A stretch of 64,000 bases of DNA, taken from contig JADDOH010010923.1 of assembly GCA_016648135.1 (NCBI GenBank), positions 1 to 64,000 on the forward strand, given 5' to 3'. A program made the position numbers and the translations under genes. The notes beneath the pieces are model-generated. The model worked only from the letters and a program-made list of their open reading frames with translations. It was not told where the DNA came from and made no database searches. This stretch comes from Agrypnia vestita (lineage: Eukaryota > Arthropoda > Insecta > Trichoptera > Phryganeidae). Numbering within the stretch: the stretch's first letter is position 1; the number at the start of each line of letters is the position of its first letter. This document shows positions 1 to 9,686 of this stretch, in pieces.

Positions 1-96
1 AAAAGTGGATTGCTCTATGGACAAAAATAAAAATTAATCAATTAATAAAAAATAAGAACTACATATAAGGTCGATATATTCACGGAAACATAGAGG

Positions 97-169
97 GTTG
101 CTATAGCTTAGTGGTCAGAGCACCGGCCCCGGAAAGGAGGTGACCTGGGTTCGAATCCCAGTAGTAACC
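97..169 (+). tRNA. tRNA-like Pol III unit with broken anticodon arm
   Basis: Three arms of a tRNA cloverleaf can be drawn. The acceptor stem is 97-103 with 162-168 (7 bp, one G-U). The D stem is 106-109 with 118-121, and the T stem 145-149 with 157-161 (perfect 5 bp). Box A (TAGCTTAGTGG) and box B (GGTTCGAATCC) are canonical, and a T-run follows at 175-180. The anticodon arm does not fold normally: only 3-4 bp close a loop of about 14 nt, and no U precedes a plausible anticodon. I therefore read it as a tRNA pseudogene or tRNA-derived SINE head, not a working tRNA. No isotype can be given. Confidence 0.5.
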
Positions 170-242
170 TAATATTTTTTCGTGAATTAGATTTTTCTGT
201 ATGTCTTTCTAATTGATTAATTAATTTGGTTATTAAATAAAT

Positions 243-255
243 AAATAGTTAATCA
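243..255. repeat. 13-bp direct repeat (TSD) left of FB1 copy 1
   Basis: AAATAGTTAATCA occurs here and again at 793-805, exactly bracketing the foldback element. This is what a target-site duplication looks like. Confidence 0.7.
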
Positions 256-792
256 GAATATTTTGAGTTTGTTCAAATCTTTCAGAACAGTGCTGGATTT
301 ATGTCACAGAGACATTATTAATCAATTAATGTATATTATAGATATCTCACAGAGACGAAACTGTATTTATTATGGGAAAGTAGGTATATAGAAGTCATTT
401 GGGTGTACATGGGACTTATGACCTATCTTTATGGTTATGGTATTGCTCTCAAAATTCCGTAAAAAATCAATGTACATTTTCTCATTAGCGACATCTGTGG
501 GGATTTAGGGGAATGAAAATGGCTTTGTACAGGCCGCATGGAAAGGCGCTTACAACTCATATGTGAAAGCTTTCCACACAATTTGAACATATATACAACT
601 TCCAAAAAATGAATAAGCATGGTATATTCTATCATGGGTGGAAATGGCGAATGTTACAATTGTGTAAAGTGATCACTTAAGCCAACCATAAAGATAGGTC
701 ATAAGTCCTATGTACACCCAAATGACTTCTATATACCTACTTTCCCATAATAAATACAGTTTCGTCTCTGTGAGATATCTATAATATACATT
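256..792. mobile_element. FB1 foldback retroelement, copy 1
   Basis: This copy has a unique head (256-329), an inverted arm (about 330-437) and a middle section. The middle is followed by the inverted complement of the arm (about 684-790, near-perfect over ~107 bp). Related copies lie at 14928-15562 and 56255-56438. The 13-bp flanking duplication is longer than most DNA transposons make and suggests target-primed reverse transcription. No protein of a known family is visible; the short minus-strand frame in the middle also occurs in copy 2 but resembles nothing I know. The class is uncertain (PLE-like or a non-autonomous retroelement). Confidence 0.65.
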
Positions 793-805
793 AAATAGTT
801 AATCA
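793..805. repeat. 13-bp direct repeat (TSD) right of FB1 copy 1
   Basis: Exact repeat of the 13-mer at 243-255. Confidence 0.7.
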
Positions 806-1041
806 CGTATTCATTCAGGTAGATATTATGTTTATTTATGTAAAACTGAATTACGCATTATTGTTTAGTAATACACTCTAATCTTTGTATTTTTTAATTT
901 GTTTTGATTTATTAATTATTTAATTAATTTTAAATGATTAATTATTTCTTCTACAAAAACAGCTAAATAATTTTGTGGTGACATTATTAATAAAATAATT
1001 AATAAAAATAAACTTAGTTTTCACCACTTTTGTATTGAAAA

Positions 1042-1084
1042 ATATCAACATGTTTCAGAACCCGCGGTCCCTTCGTCAGGATAC
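1042..1084 (-). ncRNA. Hammerhead-like ribozyme, PLE family 1, minus copy
   Basis: On the minus strand I see stem I GTATC, the core CTGACGA, one unpaired A and helix II (6 bp including G-U, loop GCG). GAAA, C, a 2-nt AT loop and GTT follow, then GATAT, which closes stem I with 5 bp. The core matches the CUGANGA/GAAA/NUH consensus. Predicted cleavage lies after GTT, between 1047 and 1046. Stem III is only A-U plus C-G, as in the reduced-stem-III hammerheads reported from PLEs. Activity is untested. Confidence 0.7.
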
Positions 1085-1243
1085 AATTGAATACTAACAA
1101 ATTAAATTCAAAAATCGAAGTATAGGCAATCAAAATATAGAAAAAAATATAAACGGAAAATGAATAATAATAAAGTACCTACTTAACGTGAAAACAAATT
1201 TAAAAAATAGCTAAAAAGGACCTGGTTATTTATAATATTTCAT

Positions 1244-1420
1244 CATCATTCTTTTAATATTAATATGGGTTTACAAATTTTACATAAAAATTATACAGAA
1301 TCACAGTTTGATCAATTAGAAATTTTGTAAATAAGAAAAAGTGTTAATATTAAATTGAATATTATAAATAACCAGATCCTTATTACAAATACTTATCTTT
1401 TAAATTTGTTTTCGCGTTAA
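1244..1420 (+). pseudogene. PLE protein C-terminal fragment, one in-frame stop
   Basis: The frame reads HHSFNINMGLQILHKNYTES, then a segment beginning QFDQLEIL, a stop at 1328-1330, then IRKSVN and further to a stop at 1418-1420. It is about 80% identical by eye to the minus-strand frame at 9687-9965. Both match the end of Penelope-type proteins just after the GIY-YIG endonuclease: a conserved His-rich stretch, then an E-x-x-E/K-I segment and a final N-rich tail. There is no start codon and the reverse transcriptase is absent, so this is a 5'-truncated dead copy. Confidence 0.7.
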
Positions 1421-1502
1421 GTAGGTACTTTATTATTATTAATTTTCCATATATAATTTTGATTGTCTATAATTTTTGAATAAAGTTTGTTATTATACAA
1501 TT

Positions 1503-1545
1503 GTATCCTGACGAAGAGGCCATGGGTTCTGAAACATGTTGATAT
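1503..1545 (+). ncRNA. Hammerhead-like ribozyme, PLE family 1, plus copy (helix II weakened)
   Basis: Stem I GTATC/GATAT, core CTGACGA, GAAA, C-AT-GTT are all present. Helix II has changed compared with the minus copy at 1042-1084 and now contains an A/C mismatch and several G-U pairs. It is probably less active. It sits 83 bp after the stop of the PLE frame, the expected place in the terminal repeat of a PLE. Confidence 0.6.
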
Positions 1546-1612
1546 TTTTCAAAACAAAAGTGGTGAAAACTAAGTTTATTTTTATTAATAATATTAAATT
1601 AATTAATTATTT

Positions 1613-2142
1613 GAAAATACACCTCTCGCATTTCTCTTCAGTATTCTTCTAAGAAGGAGAATATTTTTTGTTGTTTAATTTTTTTTGTATCTTCCTTACC
1701 TATTATTTAGTTTTTTTAAGTTTTATATAATGTATAAAGTAGCCGAATAACGCCACAAATGAAGAATTGTACCTGGATTATAATTTATATCAAATAAGTT
1801 TCTGTCGAAAATATAATCCAGGTACAAATGAAAAATTGTACCTGGATTATATTTTATATTAAAGAAGTAAAACTGTCGGCTTCGGCCGTGTTTTGCCAGA
1901 TAGGATTCTTGTTTATTATAATTTCGTGTTCTCTTATATTTAAATGCCGTTAAAGTGGTGCTTGCAAAAAAAAGGCAATATAAATCAGGACATCACAAAT
2001 TATTTATTCGTAATGTGATTATTTTAGTAAAATTTAATGCTACGGCCTTTAGTTTTAGCCAGTTGTTGAGTTTCTGATCTTAATCTATAATCTGTTGACC
2101 CGAGCAAAGAGCTCTAGTGTCTGATTAAATACATCATTTTAT
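1613..2142. other. No gene; AT-rich spacer with a small foldback
   Basis: The motif TTGTACCTGGATTATA occurs at 1767 and 1836, and its inverse complement near 1811. This makes a small mixed direct/inverted repeat of about 90 bp. Nothing else is recognisable. Confidence 0.5.
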
Positions 2143-2683
2143 TTTTTTACTCCCTTCATAATAACTCGTGGCGTCTGCTTGCTTGCCGGCTTGCCGGGTG
2201 AAAAAACTTTGGATCGATTTTTAACCCTTTTCCCGTGATCCAATTGAGCTGAAACTTGACAAGTAGACTGGTGGCGAAGATCAAGAAGATCTATAAAATT
2301 TTCATCAAAAAAAATAATAATTATAGTATAATTTCGGATTTTTAGAAATTTTATTGTTTTTTCAAATTGGAATCATTAGAAAAGTTTGATTATTAACGGC
2401 GGCCCCATAACGTCGCGGAATATTTTCTAAATTTGAATTACTCCGTCGGTATACATAATAGACACTTCACTACGAATGTCGAAAATCTAAATTGACTGAC
2501 AAATGTTTTTAGAATTTAATCTTCAAAGCACGAAGTGTCTTATCAAAGCTCAATCTGACATTTTAGAAATATATTAAATTACTGTAAGTTTAGTGTTGTG
2601 TTATATGTTTTAATTCGCCTTTAATTGTTGTTATATTTTACAAAGAAAAGGAGTATAATAAAATCTTGGTTTTTATGGGTTAC
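2143..2683 (-). mobile_element. R4 dispersed element, copy 1
   Basis: One of four copies in the window (others 20720-21307, 30419-30964, 52434-53110), here in reverse. Ends: TTTTTACTCCC on one side and, inverted, GGAGTATAATAAAA followed by TTTTTATGGGTTAC. The inner part carries a conserved stretch with GTGGCGTCTGCTTGCTTGCC and GATCTTCTTGATCGTCGCCA. The short imperfect terminal inverted repeat (ACTCCCTTT / AAAGGGAGT) suggests a non-autonomous DNA element, but I cannot name the superfamily and see no protein. Confidence 0.65.
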
Positions 2684-3422
2684 TTTTTTTTCCATTTATG
2701 TTCAAATAAAATTAAAATAGATTATCACATTTAATAAAATTTTCCCAAACTAAAACACAAAATACATTAGTTCAAATACGTTTTAGTAATGGAATCGTAT
2801 CACAACATTTCCCAATAAGTTTACGCTCTCGACTGCTTTCCCGAGTAACGGGGTAACACAATTGAGATAAAGCGAGTTCAACGCGGCGCCTAACTTTCAA
2901 GCAACGGAAGAAAGAACCACTTAGCCGAATGAAGACTTCGCTGGAATTAGCGGTTATAACAAAATACTTGATGCAAATGAATACGCTTTCGGAGCCAGCG
3001 AAGACAGCGCAGTTCGTGGTTCAATAACAAGAGGAAACACAATTAGACGGAAATTTGTCGGGTTTTAGAATTTGCCGAATGAATAGACTGTGCTCTTAAA
3101 GACACGAAGCCAGAACAAAACTTTGCGCAACAATGGTGTTTAGTACTTTATCGAATTGTGTGTTAACATTTAGATGTCATAACTTTTTTATGAATAATGT
3201 ATAGATTTAAGTGCTACTTGTTACACGTGTGTCAATCAATTTTAGAATAAATTATTATAATTAATATAAATAAAGTAATACGATATAAAATGAATATATT
3301 CACTAACATGTACACTTGAGAGTGTGAAATATTAATAAAATATAATAAAATAATACACGAAACGATGCTTAAGAATATTATTGTATATACTCGTAAAGAT
3401 ACAAATTATTTTTGCAGAAAAA
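2684..3422. other. No gene; GC-richer unique stretch at 2810-3170
   Basis: The part at about 2810-3170 is richer in CG dinucleotides and complex sequence than its surroundings, with no open frame of note and no repeat partner in the window. It could be a conserved non-coding element or old regulatory DNA. That is a guess from composition only. Confidence 0.3.
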
Positions 3423-3436
3423 TAATTATCGATATA
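3423..3436. repeat. 14-bp direct repeat (TSD), left
   Basis: TAATTATCGATATA here and again exactly at 3701-3714, flanking the PLE family 2 copy. Confidence 0.75.
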
Positions 3437-3700
3437 ATATTATTAATATTTAAAGCATTTACTTCGTGGTTAGACATAATAACAGAATGTTAGTAAACTT
3501 AGTAAAACTTAGTTCATTTTCTCTGACAAGATTAACATGCATGTGAACAATAGTGGTGATAGTTTTACAATACTATGGTTGTGGTGTATAGTGTTGTGAA
3601 TGTAGTAGTGTAGTGTTGGTCCTGACGAAGAGACGGGTACGTCTCGAAACCGGTAGACCGTAAATCTGATAGTGTTTTTACTAAGTTTACTAACATTCTG
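3437..3700 (+). mobile_element. PLE family 2 copy with inverted ends
   Basis: A 46-bp lead (3437-3482) is homologous to the reverse complement of 20085-20131. It is followed by a unit starting CAGAATGTTAGTAAACTTAG and ending with its inverted complement at 3700. A complete hammerhead-like motif lies at 3618-3659. The 14-bp flanking duplication supports one insertion by target-primed reverse transcription. No protein domain remains. Assignment to PLEs rests on the ribozyme architecture shared with families that do carry a PLE frame. Confidence 0.7.
3618..3659 (+). ncRNA. Hammerhead-like ribozyme, PLE family 2
   Basis: The order is GGTC (stem I), CTGACGA, unpaired A, GAGACG-GGTA-CGTCTC (perfect 6-bp helix II), GAAA, C, CG, GTA, then GACC. 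GACC closes stem I with 4 bp, and a U-G pair 3617/3660 can extend it. Predicted cleavage is after GTA between 3655 and 3656. All invariant core bases are present. Stem III is reduced to two pairs, like PLE-associated dimer-cleaving variants. The single A between the core and helix II recurs in every family here. Confidence 0.75.
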
Positions 3701-3714
3701 TAATTATCGATATA
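3701..3714. repeat. 14-bp direct repeat (TSD), right
   Basis: Exact match to 3423-3436. Confidence 0.75.
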
Positions 3715-4144
3715 GATTTTAAATATTGTTATACGGTTTAAGTAAATCATAAGCGAGAGAATGTTGCAGAAAATTCTCGTGTAAATACTTGTACACAAAG
3801 CCCTGTGCATAGAACGGATAAAGGTTCTAAAATAAAGGAGAGCTTTAGTGTCTCGGAACATCCTTAACATCGGGCCTAGCTTTCCATTATTCCAAGAGGA
3901 CGTGTGGGTGGTACACTGCAACATCCACCTATACACCATGTGCAGACGTCTGCTATGATCAACCCGATGGACTCGCAACAGACCAACCATGGCAGACGTC
4001 TTCTTCTTTACATCTAGGGATCGCGGAAAAAAAGACATTTCATATTTTAACTAAAAATATATGAATAAGTTTTTCATTTTTTAAACAATAAAAAATGATT
4101 GTGTTTTTATCAATGTTTCTACATCTTTGCATGCAATGTTTAGG

Positions 4145-4280
4145 CAGTAGTATGACCATATTGCAGTATCTAGTGAATCTGGCTACATCTTCCATCAACG
4201 CGTCTGACACCATCAACACTCGCGTCTCGCCATTCTTTCCTCATCCATTCGGTCAACATGCCCAAACCACCCTTTTAAAA
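4145..4280 (-). pseudogene. LINE reverse-transcriptase tail fragment (RTE-like)
   Basis: The minus strand reads WFGHVDRMDEERMARR, the signature found near the C-terminus of RTE-type and related non-LTR retrotransposon proteins. After a frame change it continues with a decayed VDG repeat. Only about 45 residues remain and the frame is broken. It is a dead remnant. Confidence 0.6.
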
Positions 4281-5977
4281 ATTATATTCAGTATGTTATA
4301 TTAAAACAAATATTTTTACGATTGTATAATATACCCAAAAAATGTATTTGTTTCCTCGAAAATATTTATCAAATAATTTGGCAATGCAGTGTATAATGAA
4401 AATGTCTTTAAAATTGAAAGTGTTTTTATATTATGTACGTAATTGTTTATTTATTGAATAATATTGTGTTTTTCTTTATTATTTTATGTGAGTAAGAGCT
4501 CGCCAATTTATAGTTTAAATACTGAAAATTTTGAATGAAGAGATGTTTGGAGCACACATGATATTTATAATTTTATATTTTGTTTTGCAAAAATATATGT
4601 CGAGAAGCTATAAAAGGGAAGATATTCAGAAAAACGGGAGCATTTTATTAGAATTATTCGGATCAGTTGGTCAGAGAGCATTTTCAATAATTTTTCGAAT
4701 TAGTAATACGAATCTTCGTTCCAGTTTTTTTTAATCTTTATTCCTTTTGGTCACTATATTTGAAGAATTTTCACTATGGTTGCTCAACTTATAATTTCAT
4801 TTCATGTTTTGCTATTCCTTATTTCGAACGATAAAAGAATCAGTCATTAAATTCATCGGCAAAGGTGGAGTTTAAAATCGTCGTATTTTATTTCCGATAT
4901 CCGATTTGCCAGGATCCGGGAAGAGATTTGAGAGTCGTGTAGACATTGATCAGTCTCTTTTTCCGGGGCTGGAATGAACAGTATTGTTGATGTGATTAAT
5001 TAACTTTTGTTAGATTTTTCCTTTTGCTCCATTTACTTTATAATTAATAACATTAACAATAAAATTAACTTCATAATAAAGAGAGATTTTATTTACAAAT
5101 AATATAATTAGTTGCGTTAGTGTTTTCTATTTAAGAAAATTTAACTGGATGTCCTGGCCCCACATTGTAAGTTTTATTTAGATATTCGAGAGTAATTGCA
5201 ACCAAAATATCGCTGCTCCCAACGGAAATTAATATATGTTTCGTAAAAAAATAAGCTCACTAAATAAAATGTGTAATTAAAATCTATGTCTGTATATCAA
5301 AATTTATCAATTGTAAATAATTTATAGGGATATTTTAAAACAGCGGCTATCAAATTACTTTTCAGTATCCTAGAAAGTTGATGTGTCAAATATTGTTCAA
5401 TTTAATAGTTTTACAAAAGGATCCCGTCTAGTTTTTGGTTAAAAAAACTCTAATTTAGTGTATTCTAGTATAGAGCTTCTCACAAAAATTAATAAAATCT
5501 ACATTTTCGTAAAAAAAAACGTTAAAGGATGGAGAGTCGTCCTTTAAAATTACGCAATAATATTTATTATTAAAACAAAGCGTAGAACGTTCTGCGCGAC
5601 GGTCCAAACTATTCGACGAAACCTTATTACCCCTCATTATTATGTCGAGCTCTATAGAGATACAAAATCAAATCAAGGGAAACAATGCGACAGCAATTAA
5701 ACTTGGAGGGAAACCAAATTCAGTCTTTATAATCGCGAGGAATAAGTGGAGAGCGGAATACTCGCGGAGGTCCCATTGTGTCTACCTACCTGCAGGGCGG
5801 GGGCGGGTCTTTCTTACAAAGGCATCTATACTTTTTGTTAATTTGATTGTCGCTTGTTGTGCCGATACTAATTATACACACCTCATAAGTGGGATTTGTT
5901 TTATTTGCCCGATGTATTATTCGAATACATCAAACGATATCGCGGGGATGTGAGGCAAATGAAATACTTCCAATTAA
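4281..5977. other. No recognisable gene; GC-richer patch at 5580-5830
   Basis: Mostly AT-rich unique DNA. An open frame at 5642-5953 (103 codons) starts inside a GC-richer patch but matches no family I know and has no coding signature. I do not call it a gene. Confidence 0.3.
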
Positions 5978-6325
5978 CAGATTGTTAGTTAACTTTGTAA
6001 AAACCACTACCAGATTTTAGGTCTACCGGACGTACCCGTCTCTTCGTCAGGACCAACACTACACCACTACATTTACAACACTACACACCTCAACCATAGT
6101 ATTGTTACACTTCCACCAATAATTGGTCACATGCGTGTTAGTCTTGTGCATGTTTGTCCCTGACAAGACTAACACGCATGTGATCAATTATTGGTCCGTC
6201 TCTTCGTCAGGACCAACACTACACCACCATATTCGCAACACTGCACACCTCAACCGTAGTATTGTTACACTTCCACCAATAATTGATCACGTGCGTGTTG
6301 GTCTTGTCAGGGACAAACATGCACT
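5978..6325. mobile_element. PLE family 2 copy, rearranged
   Basis: It begins CAGATTGTTAGTTAAC like the 19716 copy and runs on the minus strand through a damaged hammerhead motif. It then contains a duplicated block: the stretch GTCTCTTCGTCAGGACCAAC appears at 6039 and again near 6200. An inverted block about GACAAGACTAACACGCATGTG lies between. The right terminus is missing. It looks like a foldback copy that was internally reshuffled. Confidence 0.65.
6020..6054 (-). ncRNA. Broken hammerhead motif (GAAA deleted)
   Basis: Stem I and CTGACGA are intact, but the segment holding the end of helix II and GAAA has been deleted. ACGT runs directly into CCGGTAGACC. The core cannot form. It is useful as a natural knockout beside intact copies. 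Confidence 0.6.
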
Positions 6326-7666
6326 GATTAGCCTAATGAACCATCAGGGATCTACCGAAAGAGAGTGAGAGGGGGCGGGGTCTAAAGTGGGTGTTATCCC
6401 ATCTTTGGTGCGTGTTACCCCTTTCTTCCAATTAATTAATGTTCTATTTTATGCCCAAAGTCACGGGACACAAGTTTGATTGTGATCGCTTGACTGTGGT
6501 GCACTTTATTAAGTTTTCCAGAATATTCGTACGTCTGTGACCGCACTTAAACACTATCGAACGCCCGGTAGATACTCTTGAAAATTTATTTTTGCTGGTC
6601 GCTTCGCACTAGTCACCGCTGGACTATGTGGAATCGCCAGACCATCTCGGTGAACTGTGTGTCGTGCGCGTTTTCCAAGTAATTTATAACCGTTTGAGTT
6701 CTAGAAATTTCCGGCGTATTTTGGTGCATATGAGTTTCTTTCAGTCTATTCCAGATCACTTGAGAACATTCGATTATATGCCATTCATTCTCGTCAACAT
6801 TTCGAATTTCGTAACTATACCTATGTATCGATTCTGCAGAAAATTACAGGACAACCTAATCGAAATTTCCAAATTATGACAAAAAGACTGTAATTTATAT
6901 CTTTGGAAAAAGTGACTAAGTAAAATATTTAATTAAATTGTAAAGTAAATTTATTTTATTATTAAAAGGTATCTTCATTAAATATTTAATAAATAAGCTG
7001 AATGAAATTTCATATAGGTACACAGAAAAATTGATAGCTAGGTTTTTTGATTTTTATTAATGAATAAAAATATAAAAAAAAAAATTTTTTTCTGTATATC
7101 TGAGAATTGATTGATTTAATTTGTTTTAAATAATAAAGAACTGCGTTCTAAGAATTCATCACAACAAAATATTTTTTCATTTTAAAATATTAAAAAAATA
7201 TATATTTTCCTAATTATATGTATCGTGTGATAATTGTGCACAGTCGGGTGGGCCCGAGTTTATACAATTTATTCCGCATGCGTTGCCCAACTTGTTCCCG
7301 TGCACGTGAGCTCACCTCCGTACTAATTTCCTTCTCGAACTTTCATAAGCTGGCTTATTGTCGCAAAACTCTCTTAGTCCCTTCCCCCTCCGTCCTTTAT
7401 ACACCCTCTACACTTAGCCTCACTCGGGTGAAAAGTTCTGCAGCTCAAGTATTCGAAAGGTGATATGAATATTAATGCTCCCAGGAATTATCTTCCCGAG
7501 TCCTCTCTAACTACTCATAAATATACTTGTATCGGTTACATCTTCCATGGAACGTTAATGGAACATTTTACAGATATTTAATCTAAACACAATAGTCATT
7601 CGCACTTTTATGTCTCGACCATTGGTATACCTATCAACAAACGCTATCTAACAAACTCTCAAAAAA
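6326..7666. other. No gene recognised
   Basis: The part at 6470-6680 resembles 48240-48440 over several blocks (for example the part around CTGTGATCGCACTT), so both belong to an old dispersed repeat. 7218-7463 is GC-richer with an open frame of 81 codons but no recognisable protein. Confidence 0.35.
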
Positions 7667-7680
7667 ATGATTAAAGGTCA
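7667..7680. repeat. 14-bp direct repeat (TSD), left
   Basis: ATGATTAAAGGTCA, repeated exactly at 8188-8201 on the other side of the PLE copy. Confidence 0.8.
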
Positions 7681-7788
7681 CTTCTTCTTCAAATGTAGCA
7701 AATTTATTTTGTGGTAACATAATTATAATTAATATAAATTAACTTTGTTTAAGCCACTTATTTATTTTAACCACTTATTATTAGTATA

Positions 7789-8090
7789 TTTTAAAAAATA
7801 TACTCAAACATGGAAGTTTTATATCTAAAAGATTTATAAAAGTCTTCTAGTGAATAATATTAATTAGGTACTTTATATTATTATTTTCCATATATAACTT
7901 TTTAATATTTTGATCTATACTTCGATTTTTAAATATTCATTTATTTTAAAAAATATACTCAAACATGGAAGTTTTATATCTAAAATATTTATAAAAGTCT
8001 TCTAGTGAATAATATTAATTAGGTACTTTATATTATTATTTTCCATATATAACTTTTTAATATTTTGATCTATACTTCGATTTTTAAATA
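7789..8090 (+). repeat. 155-bp tandem duplication inside the PLE
   Basis: TTTTAAAAAATATACTC starts at 7789 and again at 7944, and the two units stay aligned through CGATTTTTAAATA. A further partial copy is at 8562-8635, outside the bounded element. The duplication contains the 3' untranslated part of the PLE. Confidence 0.75.
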
Positions 8091-8103
8091 TAATTTTTGT
8101 TTT

Positions 8104-8139
8104 CCTGATGAAGAAGCCATTGGCTTTGAAACATGTTGA
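8104..8139 (+). ncRNA. Hammerhead-like ribozyme, PLE family 1b, plus
   Basis: CTGATGA, unpaired A, helix II (G-U then AAGCC/GGCTT, loop ATT), GAAA, C-AT-GTT, then GA. Stem I is short (C-G, T-A). The predicted cut follows GTT between 8137 and 8138. The core is complete, but the weak stem I may mean low activity as a monomer. Confidence 0.65.
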
Positions 8140-8187
8140 TTTTTTTCAATAAATAAGTGGTTTAAACAAAGTTAATTTATATTAATT

Positions 8188-8201
8188 ATGATTAAAGGTC
8201 A
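8188..8201. repeat. 14-bp direct repeat (TSD), right
   Basis: Exact match to 7667-7680. Confidence 0.8.
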
Positions 8202-8555
8202 ACTATCGACTGTTTCTTTCCCAAAACCCAAGTTAAAGAAAACTATTATCTATTTTATTTATATCTATTTATTGATTTGGAAATAAAACAGACACGAGTT
8301 AATGATATATATAAGAGCATGAACAATCAGAATTTAACATGATAATCTGTGTCCTAGCATATTTCACATAGAAACAATTTTGAAATAAATACATTATGTA
8401 TATAAAAGTAACAATCGTAAATAAAATATGATAGAATAATGCAGTATCTATGAAAAAAAAATTAGTATACAATAAGTGAATAATAGTAAATACAAACATA
8501 ATAAAATGAGTGACAACATTAAAGAGATATATATAAATGCACCTAAGTGAAACTT

Positions 8556-8740
8556 CATTTATTTTAAAAAATATACTCAAACATGGAAGTTTTATATCCA
8601 AAAGATTTATAAAAGTCTTCTAGTGAATATTATTTTATTTTGCTACTGTGAATCTGTTCAAGCCAGAAAATAAAAAAATAATATTTTCTTCTTCTTCAAA
8701 TGTAGCAAATTTATTTTGTGGTAACATAATTATATAAATA
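8556..8740. mobile_element. PLE family 1b fragments
   Basis: 8562-8635 matches the 155-bp unit at 7789. 8691-8735 matches the PLE tail on the minus strand (CTTCTTCTTCAAATGTAGCA). The ribozyme region between them is missing. Confidence 0.6.
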
Positions 8741-9461
8741 TATTTTTATAAAAAATAATACTTAAAGAATGCATTATGCTGTTTGATTATAAAATGCAAA
8801 ATGTATTTCTGTGTGTACGTGGGAAAATCGGCATATTTCATTGCAGTAAAATCCTATGAAATATGGAGGTATATTTTATAAAGTAGTGAACAAACTTATA
8901 TATTTTTATTTTTATTTATATTTTTATTTTTATGCTAAATAAAAATAATCGTGTTGCACCACAAAGTAACTGCCGTATCAATAAATAATTAACTATTATT
9001 CTACTGCCATTACTGGTACTGGATATTAGAACACTGACGCTGATATATACTCGTATGTGTAATAATTTAAATGGTTACATTTAAGGATGCATTTTAAACG
9101 TTTATCAATTAATTAATTAAATTATTTATTTTTACGCCCAAGAGATTTTTAAAGGAAATAATATAAATATACAATAGGTGTAACAAAATAGTGTGATTAT
9201 ACAATGTAACTAAAATTTGTTAAAATAAAACTCAATATTATACAATTAAATATAGTAGAACCTAGTTAATTCGGAATTCTAGGGACTCAACATTTTTTTT
9301 AAATTATGAGGAATCACGTTAATTCGAAATTCGATGTATAAAAAATATTGCGATGCGATTACGAAATTCGAGAAAAATCGTAGAACTCATGAAAAAAGCC
9401 GTTAATTTTGTGAAAAACGTCTGTATTTCTGCATATTTCATGAAATCATTTTGAGAATGGA

Positions 9462-9471
9462 ATATTTATTA
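9462..9471. repeat. 10-bp direct repeat (TSD), left
   Basis: ATATTTATTA, found again at 9986-9995, flanks the PLE. Confidence 0.6.
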
Positions 9472-9565
9472 CTTCTTCTTCAAATGTAGCAAATTTATTT
9501 TGTGGTAACATAATTATAATTAATATAAATTAACTTTGTTTAAACCACTTATTTATTGAAAAAAA

Positions 9566-9602
9566 TCAACATGTTTCAAAGCCAATGGCTTCTTCATCAG
9601 GA
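9566..9602 (-). ncRNA. Hammerhead-like ribozyme, PLE family 1b, minus
   Basis: Same sequence as 8104-8139: CTGATGA, helix II AAGCC/GGCTT, GAAA, C-AT-GTT. Predicted cleavage is between 9568 and 9567. It lies downstream of the PLE frame on the same strand, where hammerheads are known in PLE terminal repeats. Confidence 0.7.
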
Positions 9603-9686
9603 AAACAAAAATAATATTTAAAAATCGAAGTATAGATCAAAATATTAAAAAGTTATATATGGAAAATAATAATATAAAGTACCTAA

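Larger units (their letters stand above)
949..1601. mobile_element. Penelope-like element (PLE family 1), head-to-head foldback copy
   Basis: The left part (949 to about 1240) is the 3' end of the element on the minus strand. The right part (about 1241-1601) is the same end on the plus strand, giving an inverted structure. The right half carries the C-terminal PLE reading frame, followed by a hammerhead-like motif and the tail starting GTGGTGAAAACTAAG. The left half has the matching tail and motif in reverse. An 11-bp repeat ATTAATTATTT at 938-948 and 1602-1612 may be the target-site duplication, but it is low complexity. Foldback and partial copies are typical of PLE insertions. Confidence 0.75.
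7681..8187 (+). mobile_element. PLE family 1b copy with inverted tail
   Basis: Left end CTTCTTCTTCAAATGTAGCA is the PLE tail on the minus strand. The right end is the same tail region on the plus strand after a hammerhead motif at 8104-8139. Between them lies a 155-bp unit repeated almost twice (7789-8090). The 14-bp flanking repeat is exact, so the boundaries are firm. No protein-coding part remains. Confidence 0.75.

Noticed and set aside
97..169. Functional tRNA gene
   Set aside because: Acceptor, D and T arms fold, but the anticodon arm has only 3-4 bp, a 14-nt loop and no U before an anticodon.
3565..4038. 157-codon minus-strand open frame as a gene
   Set aside because: Its C-terminal half runs through the PLE family 2 inverted repeat and the first half shows no domain.
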